Source: Brevibacillus brevis (GTDB lineage Bacteria; Bacillota; Bacilli; Brevibacillales; Brevibacillaceae). From it: a stretch of DNA of 64,000 nt. The stretch covers positions 4,496,501-4,560,500 of the forward strand of contig NZ_CP030117.1 in NCBI RefSeq assembly GCF_001039275.2, given 5' to 3'. Below, in pieces: positions 53,130 to 60,823 of the stretch (its first letter is position 1; each line of letters starts with the position of its first letter). The position numbers were made by a program, and so were the translations under genes. Below the pieces are notes generated by a model that saw nothing but the letters and a program-made list of their open reading frames with translations, did no database searches and was not told the DNA's origin.

Positions 53130-53507
53130 ATGAACACCGACTTCATTCGGCTGAAAAATATGGAAGGTGAACTCAAATTCACCCAAATGAACAATAGCTA
53201 CGGCTTCTCTGTCACCACAAAGGAGCTCGTTTTTTTCAAGCCACACATGACCTACCATTTGTTTTTGCAGGATATCATCAGCATGGTTCCGCTGAAGCTG
53301 GACGCTAGCCCTGTCACGTTTCGGCATCAGAGTGAAACGGTTCACGCCTCGTTTGGTTCCGATTACTACAAGCTGACCGTCAAGTGGGCGCGGATTGTTT
53401 CGCGGTCCGGTATCGTCGAAAAAGAAGACATGGAGTTTATCGTGCCGCTTTCCACCAAAATGCTCACGTATATTTCGGAATACAGCGGTCTTGTTATCAT
53501 CAAATAG
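53130..53507 (+). CDS. Small protein of unknown function
   Basis: 125 residues from an ATG after a very strong GGAGGGGGG site. It is soluble, without cysteine, with alternating strands (GELKFTQMNNSYGFSVTTKE; FRHQSETVHASFGSDYYKLTV) that suggest a small beta-barrel or PilZ/PH-like fold. I cannot name the family. It is a single gene, divergent from the inositol monophosphatase family gene, with a strong terminator. Confidence 0.75.
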   Translation: MNTDFIRLKNMEGELKFTQMNNSYGFSVTTKELVFFKPHMTYHLFLQDIISMVPLKLDASPVTFRHQSETVHASFGSDYYKLTVKWARIVSRSGIVEKEDMEFIVPLSTKMLTYISEYSGLVIIK

Positions 53508-53514
53508 CACCGTC

Positions 53515-53552
53515 AACCCTCGTTCTCACCTGTTTGGTGTAGAGCAAGGGTT
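53515..53552. terminator. Bidirectional terminator
   Basis: AACCCTCGTTCT pairs with AGAGCAAGGGTT (one mismatch, one wobble), and CACC / GGTG extends the hairpin; TTTTTT follows on the plus strand. It lies between convergent genes. Confidence 0.82.
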
Positions 53553-53554
53553 TT

Positions 53555-54043
53555 TTATTTCCGATCATTTTTGGATAGCACAATGAACGTTCCTGTACCG
53601 TGGGCGATCCGCCTATCCCGATCATCGTAAACACTACCCTCCATGACGACCAGCGTGTTTCCGCGGTGTAAAAAGCTCGCTTCTGCGCGAAGCCGCTCCC
53701 CGATTCCCGGAAGTAAATAATTGATCTTTAGCTCTGTCGTCACTGCATACTGATTGGGTGGCAAGGACCGATTGATCAAGGAGCCCATCGTTGAATCGAT
53801 CAAGGTCGCGAGAATTCCTCCATGAACAACTCGCCCTGAATTGTGCATAAAAGGGGTCAGAGGCAATTCGAAGCGATACGACTGTCTTTCTTCGTCTATG
53901 AATTCTCCCTTTAACCCAAGAAATCCAGAGATAAACGCGCTATTCCGTTCCCGCTTTTGATGAATGGCAGCAACAGCCAGCTCGAGAATGCGGCGCTCCT
54001 CTTCATTCCCGTCCGACCAGATGTTTTTTAATTCATCTAACAT
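53555..54043 (-). CDS. PaaI-type hotdog-fold thioesterase
   Basis: 162 residues from the ATG at 54043, eight bases after GGAG. It has the PaaI core: MHNSGRVVHGGILATLIDST with the catalytic Asp, then TELKINYLLPGIGERLRAEA. Such proteins hydrolyse acyl-CoA thioesters, often of aromatic or medium-chain acids. The substrate is unknown and neighbours give no hint. Confidence 0.88.
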   Translation of the reverse strand: MLDELKNIWSDGNEEERRILELAVAAIHQKRERNSAFISGFLGLKGEFIDEERQSYRFELPLTPFMHNSGRVVHGGILATLIDSTMGSLINRSLPPNQYAVTTELKINYLLPGIGERLRAEASFLHRGNTLVVMEGSVYDDRDRRIAHGTGTFIVLSKNDRK

Positions 54044-54052
54044 TTTGTTCAC

Positions 54053-54263
54053 TCCAACCGAAATAGAATCGATTCTTCTATTTTATCCCAAACAAGCTGA
54101 TTTCGCTATGATTCCTAAGCTTATGGCAATCGAGAGCAGCTGTCCGAATCATTCGAGACTGAGCAAATGTTCAGACTTTTACAGTTGTTTCTGTTATTAA
54201 AAATTGATAAGATAGTTCAAAATATAAGACAGGCATTTCCGCATTGGAAGGGAGTTTTTCAAA
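54053..54263 (+). promoter_or_regulatory. Leader/promoter region of ilvD
   Basis: About 210 bases. AATGTTCAGACTTTT (54166-54180) matches the CodY box at 11 of 15 positions, a weak candidate that would fit ilvD control. I looked for a T-box leader and found no GGTGG antiterminator element or leader terminator. Confidence 0.3.
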
Positions 54264-55940
54264 TTGGCCAGACAACGAAGTGACATGATCAAAAAAGGAT
54301 TCGACCGCGCACCACACCGCAGCTTGCTCCGTGCAGCAGGTGTAAAGGATGAGGATTTCGATAAACCGTTTATCGCCATTTGCAACTCGTACATCGACAT
54401 TATTCCAGGTCACGTGCACTTGCAGGAGTTTGGAAAGCTGGTCAAAGAAGCCGTTCGTGCTGCTGGCATGGTTCCATTCGAATTCAATACGATTGGTGTT
54501 GACGACGGAATCGCTATGGGACATATCGGGATGCGCTACTCCCTCCCGAGCCGCGAGATCATCGCAGACAGCTTGGAAACCGTTGTTGCTGCTCACTGGT
54601 TTGACGGCATGATCTGTATTCCGAACTGTGACAAGATCACGCCTGGGATGATCATGGGTGCACTTCGTGTCAACATTCCAACCGTCTTTGTAACCGGTGG
54701 TCCTATGAAAGCCGGAAAAACGAGTGATGGCCGCTCCATCTCACTTTCCTCCGTATTCGAGGGTGTCGGAGCTCACCAAGCAGGCTTGATCAACGACCAG
54801 CAACTCGAAGAGCTGGAGCAATATGGATGCCCGACTTGCGGTTCCTGTTCCGGTATGTTTACAGCAAACTCGATGAACTGTCTGCTTGAAGCCATCGGTT
54901 TGGCTCTGCCTGGCAACGGTACCGTACTCGCTGTCTCTCCTGAACGTCGCGAGCTGGTGCAATCATCTGCTGAAAAACTGAAAAATCTGATTGAACGCGA
55001 CATTAAGCCACGCGACATCGTGACACTCGAGGCAATCGACGATGCATTCGCACTTGACATGGCGATGGGTGGGTCAACCAATACCGTTCTCCATACACTG
55101 GCTATCGCACAAGAAGCAGGCATCGAATACCCGATCGAGCGCATCAACGAAGTAGCGAAGCGTATTCCACATATTTGCAAGCTGGCGCCTTCCTCCGACT
55201 ATCATATCGAGGATTGCCACGAGGCAGGCGGCGTATCAGCAGTTTTGAAAGAAATCGCGAAAAAAGCAGGCGCGATCCATCCAGACCGTATCACTGTCAC
55301 GGGCAAAACCCTTGGCGAAAACATCGCTGACGCCGAAATCCAAAATGATCAAGTCATTCGTCGTCTGGACAACCCGTACAGCGCTTCTGGCGGTCTCGCT
55401 GTTCTGTTCGGCAACCTGGCGGAGCAAGGCTCGATCATCAAAACAGGCGGTGTCGATCCTTCTATTAAAAAGCACGAAGGTCCAGCCATCTGCTTCGACT
55501 CCCAAGAGGAGGCTCTGGCAGGAATCGCTGCTGGCAAAATCAAATCCGGTCATGTTGTCGTCATCCGCTACGAGGGACCTAAAGGCGGCCCAGGTATGCC
55601 AGAAATGCTAGCTCCTACCTCACAAATCGTGGGTATGGGCCTCGGTAAAGAAGTCGCTCTCGTTACAGACGGACGCTTCTCCGGTGCATCTCGCGGGATC
55701 AGTATCGGCCACGTGTCTCCAGAAGCCGCAGAAGGCGGTCCAATTGCCTTCGTACAGGACGGAGATATCATCTCGATTGACCTCGAGGAGCGCACGATCG
55801 AGCTACACGTGGATGAAGCCGAGCTGGCTCGCCGCAAAGAAGACTGGAAAGAATTCGAGCCAAAAGTAAAAACAGGCTATCTGGCTCGTTACTCCAAGCT
55901 GGTAACGAATGCGAGCATGGGTGGTATTTTGAAAATCTAG
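54264..55940 (+). CDS. ilvD: Dihydroxy-acid dehydratase
   Basis: Converts dihydroxy acids to 2-keto acids in valine, isoleucine and pantothenate synthesis. 558 residues from a TTG start after AAGGGAG. Iron-sulfur cysteines are in [25 protein letters not shown] and [16 protein letters not shown]; the C-terminal [20 protein letters not shown] is intact. It is a single gene here, away from any ilvBHC cluster, with a strong terminator. Confidence 0.97.
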   Translation: MARQRSDMIKKGFDRAPHRSLLRAAGVKDEDFDKPFIAICNSYIDIIPGHVHLQEFGKLVKEAVRAAGMVPFEFNTIGVDDGIAMGHIGMRYSLPSREIIADSLETVVAAHWFDGMICIPNCDKITPGMIMGALRVNIPTVFVTGGPMKAGKTSDGRSISLSSVFEGVGAHQAGLINDQQLEELEQYGCPTCGSCSGMFTANSMNCLLEAIGLALPGNGTVLAVSPERRELVQSSAEKLKNLIERDIKPRDIVTLEAIDDAFALDMAMGGSTNTVLHTLAIAQEAGIEYPIERINEVAKRIPHICKLAPSSDYHIEDCHEAGGVSAVLKEIAKKAGAIHPDRITVTGKTLGENIADAEIQNDQVIRRLDNPYSASGGLAVLFGNLAEQGSIIKTGGVDPSIKKHEGPAICFDSQEEALAGIAAGKIKSGHVVVIRYEGPKGGPGMPEMLAPTSQIVGMGLGKEVALVTDGRFSGASRGISIGHVSPEAAEGGPIAFVQDGDIISIDLEERTIELHVDEAELARRKEDWKEFEPKVKTGYLARYSKLVTNASMGGILKI

Positions 55941-55956
55941 TGTTGCAAGTAAAGGC

Positions 55957-55999
55957 AAAACCCTTCCTTTGTGAATCACCGTCACTCAGGAAGGGTTTT
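55957..55999 (+). terminator. Terminator after ilvD
   Basis: Perfect 12-bp stem AAAACCCTTCCT / AGGAAGGGTTTT followed by TTGT; begins 17 bases past the stop. Confidence 0.88.
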
Positions 56000-56045
56000 T
56001 GTATTGACTTTTCCATCTATTCCCTCATACAATCAAGTTAATAAA

Positions 56046-56061
56046 TTTTAACTGGTTAAAA
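56046..56061. promoter_or_regulatory. Operator upstream of the ArsR-type regulator
   Basis: TTTTAACTGGTTAAAA, a near-perfect palindrome 16 bases before the start codon. Its core recurs as TTAACCGGTTAA before the exporter gene. Confidence 0.7.
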
Positions 56062-56076
56062 GGATTGTGATGAATA

Positions 56077-56685
56077 TTGGAGCAAAAGTCGATTTTTATC
56101 ATCGAAAACTATGATCAGCTAAAAGTGATCAGTGACCCGTTACGCACAAAAATGCTGATGCGTCTGGTGGAAAAGCCGCACACAGGGCAACAGCTTTCCC
56201 AGCTTTTTGGACTGTCCCGTGCGAAGATTCTGTACCACCTGCGTGAGCTGGAGAAGCATGGCATCATCCAGTTGGTTAAAAAGGAAGAAAAGGGCGGCAA
56301 CATTCTCAAGTACTATCAGGCGGTGGCAAGAGGCTTCATACCTGCTGATCATCTGCTCACGTATACGGAGTCGAAGGAGGCTACCAGACAATCCTATGTC
56401 GAAGTGTTGCAACGGGCGAAAACAAGAGCGCTCAGTGCTCCTGAAAAAGCCTTTGCACTGACGTCAACGGAAGTCGAGAAATGGCCGCGCATCTCCCTAC
56501 AGTCTGAAGTCAGAGTCAGCGAGAAGGCGTTTGTGTCCTTTTTGCAAAAATACCGGAGCCTACTCCACGAATTGCAGCAAAGCTCCCTGGATGACCCCTC
56601 TTCGCAGCAAGATTACTACCTAATGATTACGGGATTTCAAATTGATGAACCGTTATTCAAAAAGGATGGACAGGCAAGTATATGA
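56077..56685 (+). CDS. ArsR-like winged-helix transcriptional regulator
   Basis: 202 residues from a TTG, the only in-frame start after an upstream stop. The N-terminal winged helix (LKVISDPLRTKMLMRL; TGQQLSQLFGLSRAKILYHLRELEKHG) is of ArsR/HTH_20 type, like regulators of MFS exporters. The C-terminal 110 residues form an unknown effector domain; the metal cysteines of true ArsR are absent, so it likely senses a small molecule. It is followed by a terminator and an MFS gene carrying the same operator. Confidence 0.88.
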   Translation: MEQKSIFIIENYDQLKVISDPLRTKMLMRLVEKPHTGQQLSQLFGLSRAKILYHLRELEKHGIIQLVKKEEKGGNILKYYQAVARGFIPADHLLTYTESKEATRQSYVEVLQRAKTRALSAPEKAFALTSTEVEKWPRISLQSEVRVSEKAFVSFLQKYRSLLHELQQSSLDDPSSQQDYYLMITGFQIDEPLFKKDGQASI

Positions 56686-56708
56686 AAAACCTATTCGAGT
56701 AGGTTTTT
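56685..56708 (+). terminator. Terminator between regulator and exporter genes
   Basis: Perfect 9-bp stem AAAAACCTA / TAGGTTTTT with a 6-base loop and trailing T residues. It starts at the regulator stop codon, so the exporter has its own promoter. Confidence 0.8.
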
Positions 56709-56721
56709 CTTTCGGACACGC

Positions 56722-56749
56722 GGTTAATATTTTTTAACCGGTTAATATT
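56722..56749. promoter_or_regulatory. Operator upstream of the MFS exporter
   Basis: TTAACCGGTTAA (56734-56745), a perfect palindrome, within a direct repeat of GGTTAATATT (56722 and 56740). It ends just before the AAGGAGAG ribosome site. It should bind the ArsR-type regulator encoded upstream. Confidence 0.72.
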
Positions 56750-56766
56750 AAGGAGAGTGAATTTTC

Positions 56767-58050
56767 ATGGAAGCTGTCCCCAAGCAAACTAACCTTCCGT
56801 CGGCGGATACATCCCGCTTGTTTTCGAAACCTTTTACCCTTCTTTGGATGTCCGCCCTTTGTTCCGGACTCAGTATCTCACTCTTTCTTTTCTCGCAAAC
56901 TTGGTATATCATCCAGGTTTTATCTCAGGAGGCCTCATTAGGCATCGTATTTATGGCGGCAACCATTCCCAGGATCGTCTTCATGCTGATAGGCGGAACG
57001 CTCGCTGATCGGATGAGCAAAAAGAGTATCCTGTCAATCACGAGCATGTTGAAAGCATTTTTGATGCTGTTGCTTGGAGGAATCATCTTGTGGGGGTATT
57101 CCTCGCTTGCCCTGTTTGTTTGTTTCGCTTTCTTCTTCGGTACCATTGATGCCTTTTATTGGCCCGCTCAAAATTCGTTCATACCGTCAATCGTACCCTC
57201 TTCTTCCCTTTTGCGTGCGAATTCTGTGCTGCAAACGACAAGCCAAACCTCACAGCTGCTCGGTCCTGTTCTTGCCGGTTTTGTGATTGAGTGGGGAAGT
57301 TACCCCGTTTTATACGGCTTTGTGGGGTTACTTCTTCTCGTTGCAAGTGTATCTGCATGGTGCATGCCGAAACAGGAACAAGCTGTTCTTTCCAAGCCAC
57401 AGCAAAGGCTCAAGGAATCTATACAGGAAAGCTTCTGTTATGTCAAACAATCGGATTTCCTTCCCTTGCTATTGACCTCCATCATCTGCCTGAACGTATT
57501 TTTGATGGGCCCCTTATACATCGGTTTGCCGATTTTTGTAGATCAGGTGTTAGCTGGTTCTACCCTACAGTACAGCTTTTTGGAAGGGGCACTCGCTTTT
57601 GGCATGCTTGCCGGGGCAATCGTGCTCGCACTCACGACACTGGGTCAAAACAGGTTGCAGATCACCTTTCTTTTCATGATGATGCAAGCGCTTGTCTTCT
57701 TTGCTTTTAGTCTCACTCAACAGTTCTGGCTCAGCTTGCTTATTCTATTTACGCTCGGCGTCACGTTTTCTCTCATTAATATTCCGATTCTCTCTCTTGT
57801 GCAGGAAAAGGTACCACAAGCCTCGTTGGGGAAAGTCATGAGTTTGGTCTCGCTTTCCTCTCTTGGTTTGCAGCCGATTTCACAGGCGCTGACGAGTCTT
57901 TTGATCGCATGCGGACTAACGGCCAAGGAGGTTATGCTGCTTGCCTCCATCCCTCTCTTCATTGCTTCCTGTTTCTTTTATTGGCGGCAAAAGAACGCAC
58001 GGCCTGCAAAGAGATCCGATTGCGTTTTGCGCGAAAGCAAAAAGGGATGA
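56767..58050 (+). CDS. Major facilitator superfamily exporter (MdtH/EntS-like drug:proton class)
   Basis: 427 residues with about 12 membrane segments. The MFS motif A-like loop GGTLADRMSKKSIL lies after helix 2, and ALFVCFAFFFGTIDAFYWPA resembles the MFS_3 exporters. It probably pumps out a toxic compound and is repressed by the ArsR-type protein next to it. The substrate is unknown. A strong terminator overlaps its stop. Confidence 0.92.
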   Translation: MEAVPKQTNLPSADTSRLFSKPFTLLWMSALCSGLSISLFLFSQTWYIIQVLSQEASLGIVFMAATIPRIVFMLIGGTLADRMSKKSILSITSMLKAFLMLLLGGIILWGYSSLALFVCFAFFFGTIDAFYWPAQNSFIPSIVPSSSLLRANSVLQTTSQTSQLLGPVLAGFVIEWGSYPVLYGFVGLLLLVASVSAWCMPKQEQAVLSKPQQRLKESIQESFCYVKQSDFLPLLLTSIICLNVFLMGPLYIGLPIFVDQVLAGSTLQYSFLEGALAFGMLAGAIVLALTTLGQNRLQITFLFMMMQALVFFAFSLTQQFWLSLLILFTLGVTFSLINIPILSLVQEKVPQASLGKVMSLVSLSSLGLQPISQALTSLLIACGLTAKEVMLLASIPLFIASCFFYWRQKNARPAKRSDCVLRESKKG

Positions 58051-58072
58051 TCTGCAATGGATCATCCCTTTT
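58040..58072 (+). terminator. Terminator at the end of the exporter gene
   Basis: Perfect 13-bp stem AAAAGGGATGATC / GATCATCCCTTTT with a 7-base loop, overlapping the stop codon. Confidence 0.88.
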
Positions 58073-58160
58073 CTTTCGTATTTACAAGACTTTCCTGTTC
58101 ACTCATCGCAACTTTACCGCGTGCGAGACGTATTAGTAAGTAGAGAGCCAGACGAGTAGT

Positions 58161-58661
58161 TTACAAGACTCGCCGTGCCGAAACGAAGCGTTTCTCCCAG
58201 GACGTACCCTTAAAGGTCGAATACGTCACTCCCGGTTTTCCATATGTATGTAAGAGTTTGTTGTTGCCTGCATAAATCGCCACGTGTGTAATCCGTTTGG
58301 ACGTCGTCGTTGTACTCGCCTTGAAGAACACCAGGTCTCCTTTTTTCAGGTTCGACTTGGACACACTCGTTCCTACCTTGGCTTGATCGCGAGAAGTGCG
58401 TGGCAAGCTCTTGCCGACTGCGACTTTAAAAACGCGCTTTGTAAAGGAAGAGCAATCAAATACGGCTGTGGTATTACTGCTCGCACCGAATTTATAAGGA
58501 GTACCCATATACTTTCTTCCCGTGGCAATGACCTTGTCCGCCTTGGATTGCGTCCACGCTGCCTCGGCTACATTTTGCTCTCCCGGCAGTGGAGCGACAA
58601 TCGTTGTGACTCCCAATGCTACTCCCATTACGATTCCTATGAGGGCTTTTTGTAATTTCAT
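58161..58661 (-). CDS. Secreted NlpC/P60 peptidoglycan hydrolase
   Basis: 166 residues from the ATG at 58661, nine bases after GGGAGG. Signal peptide about residues 1-34 (ALIGIVMGVALGVTTIVAP, cleavage near AEA). The C40 peptidase domain has the nucleophile in AVFDCSSFTKRVF, the base in THVAIYAGNN and the third polar residue in LLHTYGKPGV. It cuts stem peptides of the wall. There are no LysM or SH3 wall-binding repeats. WalR-like direct repeats lie about 120 bases upstream. Confidence 0.93.
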   Translation of the reverse strand: MKLQKALIGIVMGVALGVTTIVAPLPGEQNVAEAAWTQSKADKVIATGRKYMGTPYKFGASSNTTAVFDCSSFTKRVFKVAVGKSLPRTSRDQAKVGTSVSKSNLKKGDLVFFKASTTTTSKRITHVAIYAGNNKLLHTYGKPGVTYSTFKGTSWEKRFVSARRVL

Positions 58662-59111
58662 GCTGTTCATCCTCCCTTTTCTTTTGAAAAAAGATCCCTG
58701 CTCAACAAGGGACCATTTTATGCAAAGTTTGGCTGACCTCTCACTTGTTCTCTACTTTACCAAAGCTCACACTCTATGAAATTACCAAAAACTTACCAAA
58801 AACTATTTTTCCAACTGGATACGATTACCGCTTGACGCCTTCACGCTTGATTTAACAGGCATTCCTCAAATTTTCAGTCTATTTCCTTACCAGAATGTCC
58901 CTCGCAAATTGGCAAAATTTATCCAGCCCCCTTTTGTTAAAACCCGCGTTCCATGCGACTTTTGTCCTAGATCCATTTACAAAAATCCCCTTTTGCCTCC
59001 CTTTTCACGTAATCTGCATTTGGAATCTCGCTTCCCTTTCTTCTCTCTCTACTTGCAACTAGCAGGGAGTCATCGTAAAGTAGATAGGAGTTCGTTTTGA
59101 AGGAGGCACAT
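58662..59111. other. 450-base divergent region between the NlpC/P60 gene and trmB
   Basis: No gene is supported. TTACCA occurs three times (58757, 58782, 58793); the last two are spaced by five bases like an OmpR-family box. The trmB side ends in AAGGAGG. The rest is pyrimidine-rich with no strong hairpin. Confidence 0.45.
58782..58798 (-). promoter_or_regulatory. WalR-like direct repeat upstream of the wall hydrolase gene
   Basis: Read minus: TGGTAA, five bases, TGGTAA. The WalR (YycF) box is TGTWAH-N5-TGTWAH; each half differs at one position. WalR controls many wall hydrolase genes. A third half-site (58757-58762) lies closer to the gene. Inferred. Confidence 0.45.
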
Positions 59112-59756
59112 ATGCGACTGCGTAACATTCCAGGTGCCGAAGCGGCCCTGAGAGAATATCCTACGTTCGTAGACAATCCCCTTTCCTATAAAGGAAATTG
59201 GAAGGAACGCTTCGGGAATAACAATCCGATTCACGTGGAGATCGGCTGCGGAAAAGGACGTTTCATTAATACATTGGCCGAGCGTCACCCTGACATCAAT
59301 TTCATTGCGGTTGAACTGAAGGCGGAGGTCGTTCTGCGCGCTGTCCAGCGTACGGAGTACAAAGCTGTTCCGAATCTGGCTTTTGTCCAGTTCGACGCTT
59401 CCAAGTTGACCGAGTTGTTTGCCGATCACGAAATTTCTCGCATCTATCTGAACTTTAGTGATCCGTGGCCAAAAACCCGTCATGCGAAACGCCGTCTTAC
59501 TTACAAAAGCTTCTTGAACACCTATCGTCAGGTGCTTGTGGCAGACGGTGAGCTTCATATGAAGACAGATAATGAGAACCTTTTTGAGTTTTCACTCAAC
59601 CAATTCGCTGCGGAGCGCTTCCAGATGCGCAATATCACCTTTGACCTGCACCAGTCCAAGCTGGCAGCAGATAATGTGATGACGGAGTATGAGGAACGCT
59701 TTTCTTCTCGTGGGCAGCGCATTTATCGGGTGGAAGCGAGCTGTGTGATTAAGTAA
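59112..59756 (+). CDS. trmB: tRNA (guanine-N7-)-methyltransferase
   Basis: Methylates G46 of tRNA with SAM. 214 residues from the ATG at 59112, five bases after AAGGAGG; the TTG at 59097 lies inside that site and is rejected. SAM motif VEIGCGKGRFINTLA, NFIAVELKAEVVLRA, and the family signature LNFSDPWPKTRHAKRRL with TDNENLFEFSL are all present. Copy B of the structured element follows on the same strand. Confidence 0.95.
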   Translation: MRLRNIPGAEAALREYPTFVDNPLSYKGNWKERFGNNNPIHVEIGCGKGRFINTLAERHPDINFIAVELKAEVVLRAVQRTEYKAVPNLAFVQFDASKLTELFADHEISRIYLNFSDPWPKTRHAKRRLTYKSFLNTYRQVLVADGELHMKTDNENLFEFSLNQFAAERFQMRNITFDLHQSKLAADNVMTEYEERFSSRGQRIYRVEASCVIK

Positions 59757-59793
59757 ATCTAAAATCCTATTGGTTTGAGTCAACATAGGGGAG

Positions 59794-60006
59794 GAGAAGA
59801 AAAAGCACAGTTCTCTTCGACTCTGACACGCCCGCATGGGGGATTTCACTGTCCGTCTCCACTTCCAAAAGGGGACCGTCGAGCCAAAGCCACCCTACGG
59901 GCGGAAGTTTCTCAGGGAAGAAGTGTTCGACAAGCGTGGTCCCCTTTTGGAAGTTCCGACTGGGTAGGCGTTGTCAAGGTCTGCGAGCCCTGCGCTTTTT
60001 CTTCTC
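59794..60006 (+). ncRNA. Structured element, copy B (possible novel RNA or hairpin mobile element)
   Basis: Closed by a perfect 13-bp terminal stem (59794-59806 with 59994-60006), continued by three more pairs after one mismatch. Shared blocks in order: GGGGGATT (59838), ACTGTCCGTCTCCA (59848-59861), CCAAAG (59884), CTCAGGGA (59911), GGTAGG (59963). A perfect 16-bp hairpin (59862-59877 with 59938-59953) is extended by GTCGA / TCGAC (59878-59882 with 59927-59931). Stem sequences differ from copy A but pair equally well. It lies 38 bases after the trmB stop and before a terminator, with no credible reading frame. Confidence 0.65.
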
Positions 60007-60069
60007 GCTAGCTTTGTTGGTTCATCGGAACTTTCTAAATACTTGTCAAAAATCATAAGTACAAAAAAG

Positions 60070-60121
60070 ACCCTCCACGCACTCAAGTAAGCTTTGGAAC
60101 TTACTTGATGACGTGGAGGGT
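60070..60121. terminator. Strong bidirectional terminator
   Basis: Outer stem ACCCTCCACG / CGTGGAGGGT (10 bp) and inner stem CAAGTAAG / CTTACTTG, with T runs on both strands. It ends the citrate-type regulator gene and probably the trmB/copy B transcript. Confidence 0.88.
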
Positions 60122-60124
60122 TTT

Positions 60125-60823
60125 TTATTCTTTTTGCCGCCCGACGCTCTTGTATACGCGCTCTGGACGTCCGACGACACCGTATGAAAGGTCTGCGATG
60201 GCGTCTCCTTTGGCTACCAGATATTCTAGGTATCGCCTTGCTGTTGAACGGCTAATGCCTGTTTCTTTGCTGACCAAATCGGTCGTGGCCTCCTGTGTCT
60301 GCATGAGAAAGCCTGAAATCTTGTCCAGAGTAATTTGGTCGATCCCTTTAATTGCCCTTGTCTCGGTAGTCTTCTTTTGGCCAGTCCGGGCAATGAGCTC
60401 ATCGATTTGGGCTTGACTGATCTGATCGGTGTCTTTTTTCCAATCGCTTACCTTTTGCCTGAACTCCTGATAATTCCGTAACGTTTGTTGCAGACGCGCA
60501 AAGATAAGTGGCTTGGTAATAAAATCGAATACGCCATAGCGGATCGCCTCTACAACCGCATCCACTTCTTTGGCAGCAGTGAGCATGATGACATCTGTTG
60601 TAGGGAACTGCTCCTTTATGATCGATAAAAAATCGAGGCCGTCCATATCCGGAAAATAAATGTCGAGCAACACAAGATCAGGCTGCAAAATTTCCATTTG
60701 GTCCTTGGCTTCTTGCCCATTCGTAGCAATGCCAATCACCTCGTAACCCTCTACTTTTTCCACGAAGCGTCGGTTTACTTCTGCAATTCTCAGGTCGTCT
60801 TCAATAATGAGTACCCGTATCAC
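60125..60823 (-). CDS. Response regulator of citrate/dicarboxylate two-component system (CitT/DcuR family)
   Basis: 232 residues from a GTG at 60823, nine bases after GGAGG. Receiver: acidic pair in LIIEDDLRIAE, phospho-Asp54 in LVLLDIYFPDMDG, Lys in FDFITKP. The C-terminal helix-turn-helix (ATTDLVSKETGISRSTARRYLEYL) is the CitT/DcuR type. It overlaps the kinase gene by 23 bases. It should activate the citrate transporter gene just upstream, perhaps through the repeats at 63871-63919. Confidence 0.93.
   Translation of the reverse strand: MIRVLIIEDDLRIAEVNRRFVEKVEGYEVIGIATNGQEAKDQMEILQPDLVLLDIYFPDMDGLDFLSIIKEQFPTTDVIMLTAAKEVDAVVEAIRYGVFDFITKPLIFARLQQTLRNYQEFRQKVSDWKKDTDQISQAQIDELIARTGQKKTTETRAIKGIDQITLDKISGFLMQTQEATTDLVSKETGISRSTARRYLEYLVAKGDAIADLSYGVVGRPERVYKSVGRQKE

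Noticed and set aside
52935-53516. 193-residue minus-strand open frame
   Set aside because: Overlaps the plus-strand gene at 53130 with a strong ribosome site and the start of the inositol monophosphatase family gene; low-complexity ending and no start signal.
54053-54263. T-box or other riboswitch upstream of ilvD
   Set aside because: No antiterminator bulge sequence, no leader terminator and no specifier loop could be found.
59794-60006. Structured element copies as a CRISPR array or simple terminators
   Set aside because: Only one long hairpin per copy, no repeat-spacer pattern; the elements are far longer than terminators and share loop sequences rather than stems.
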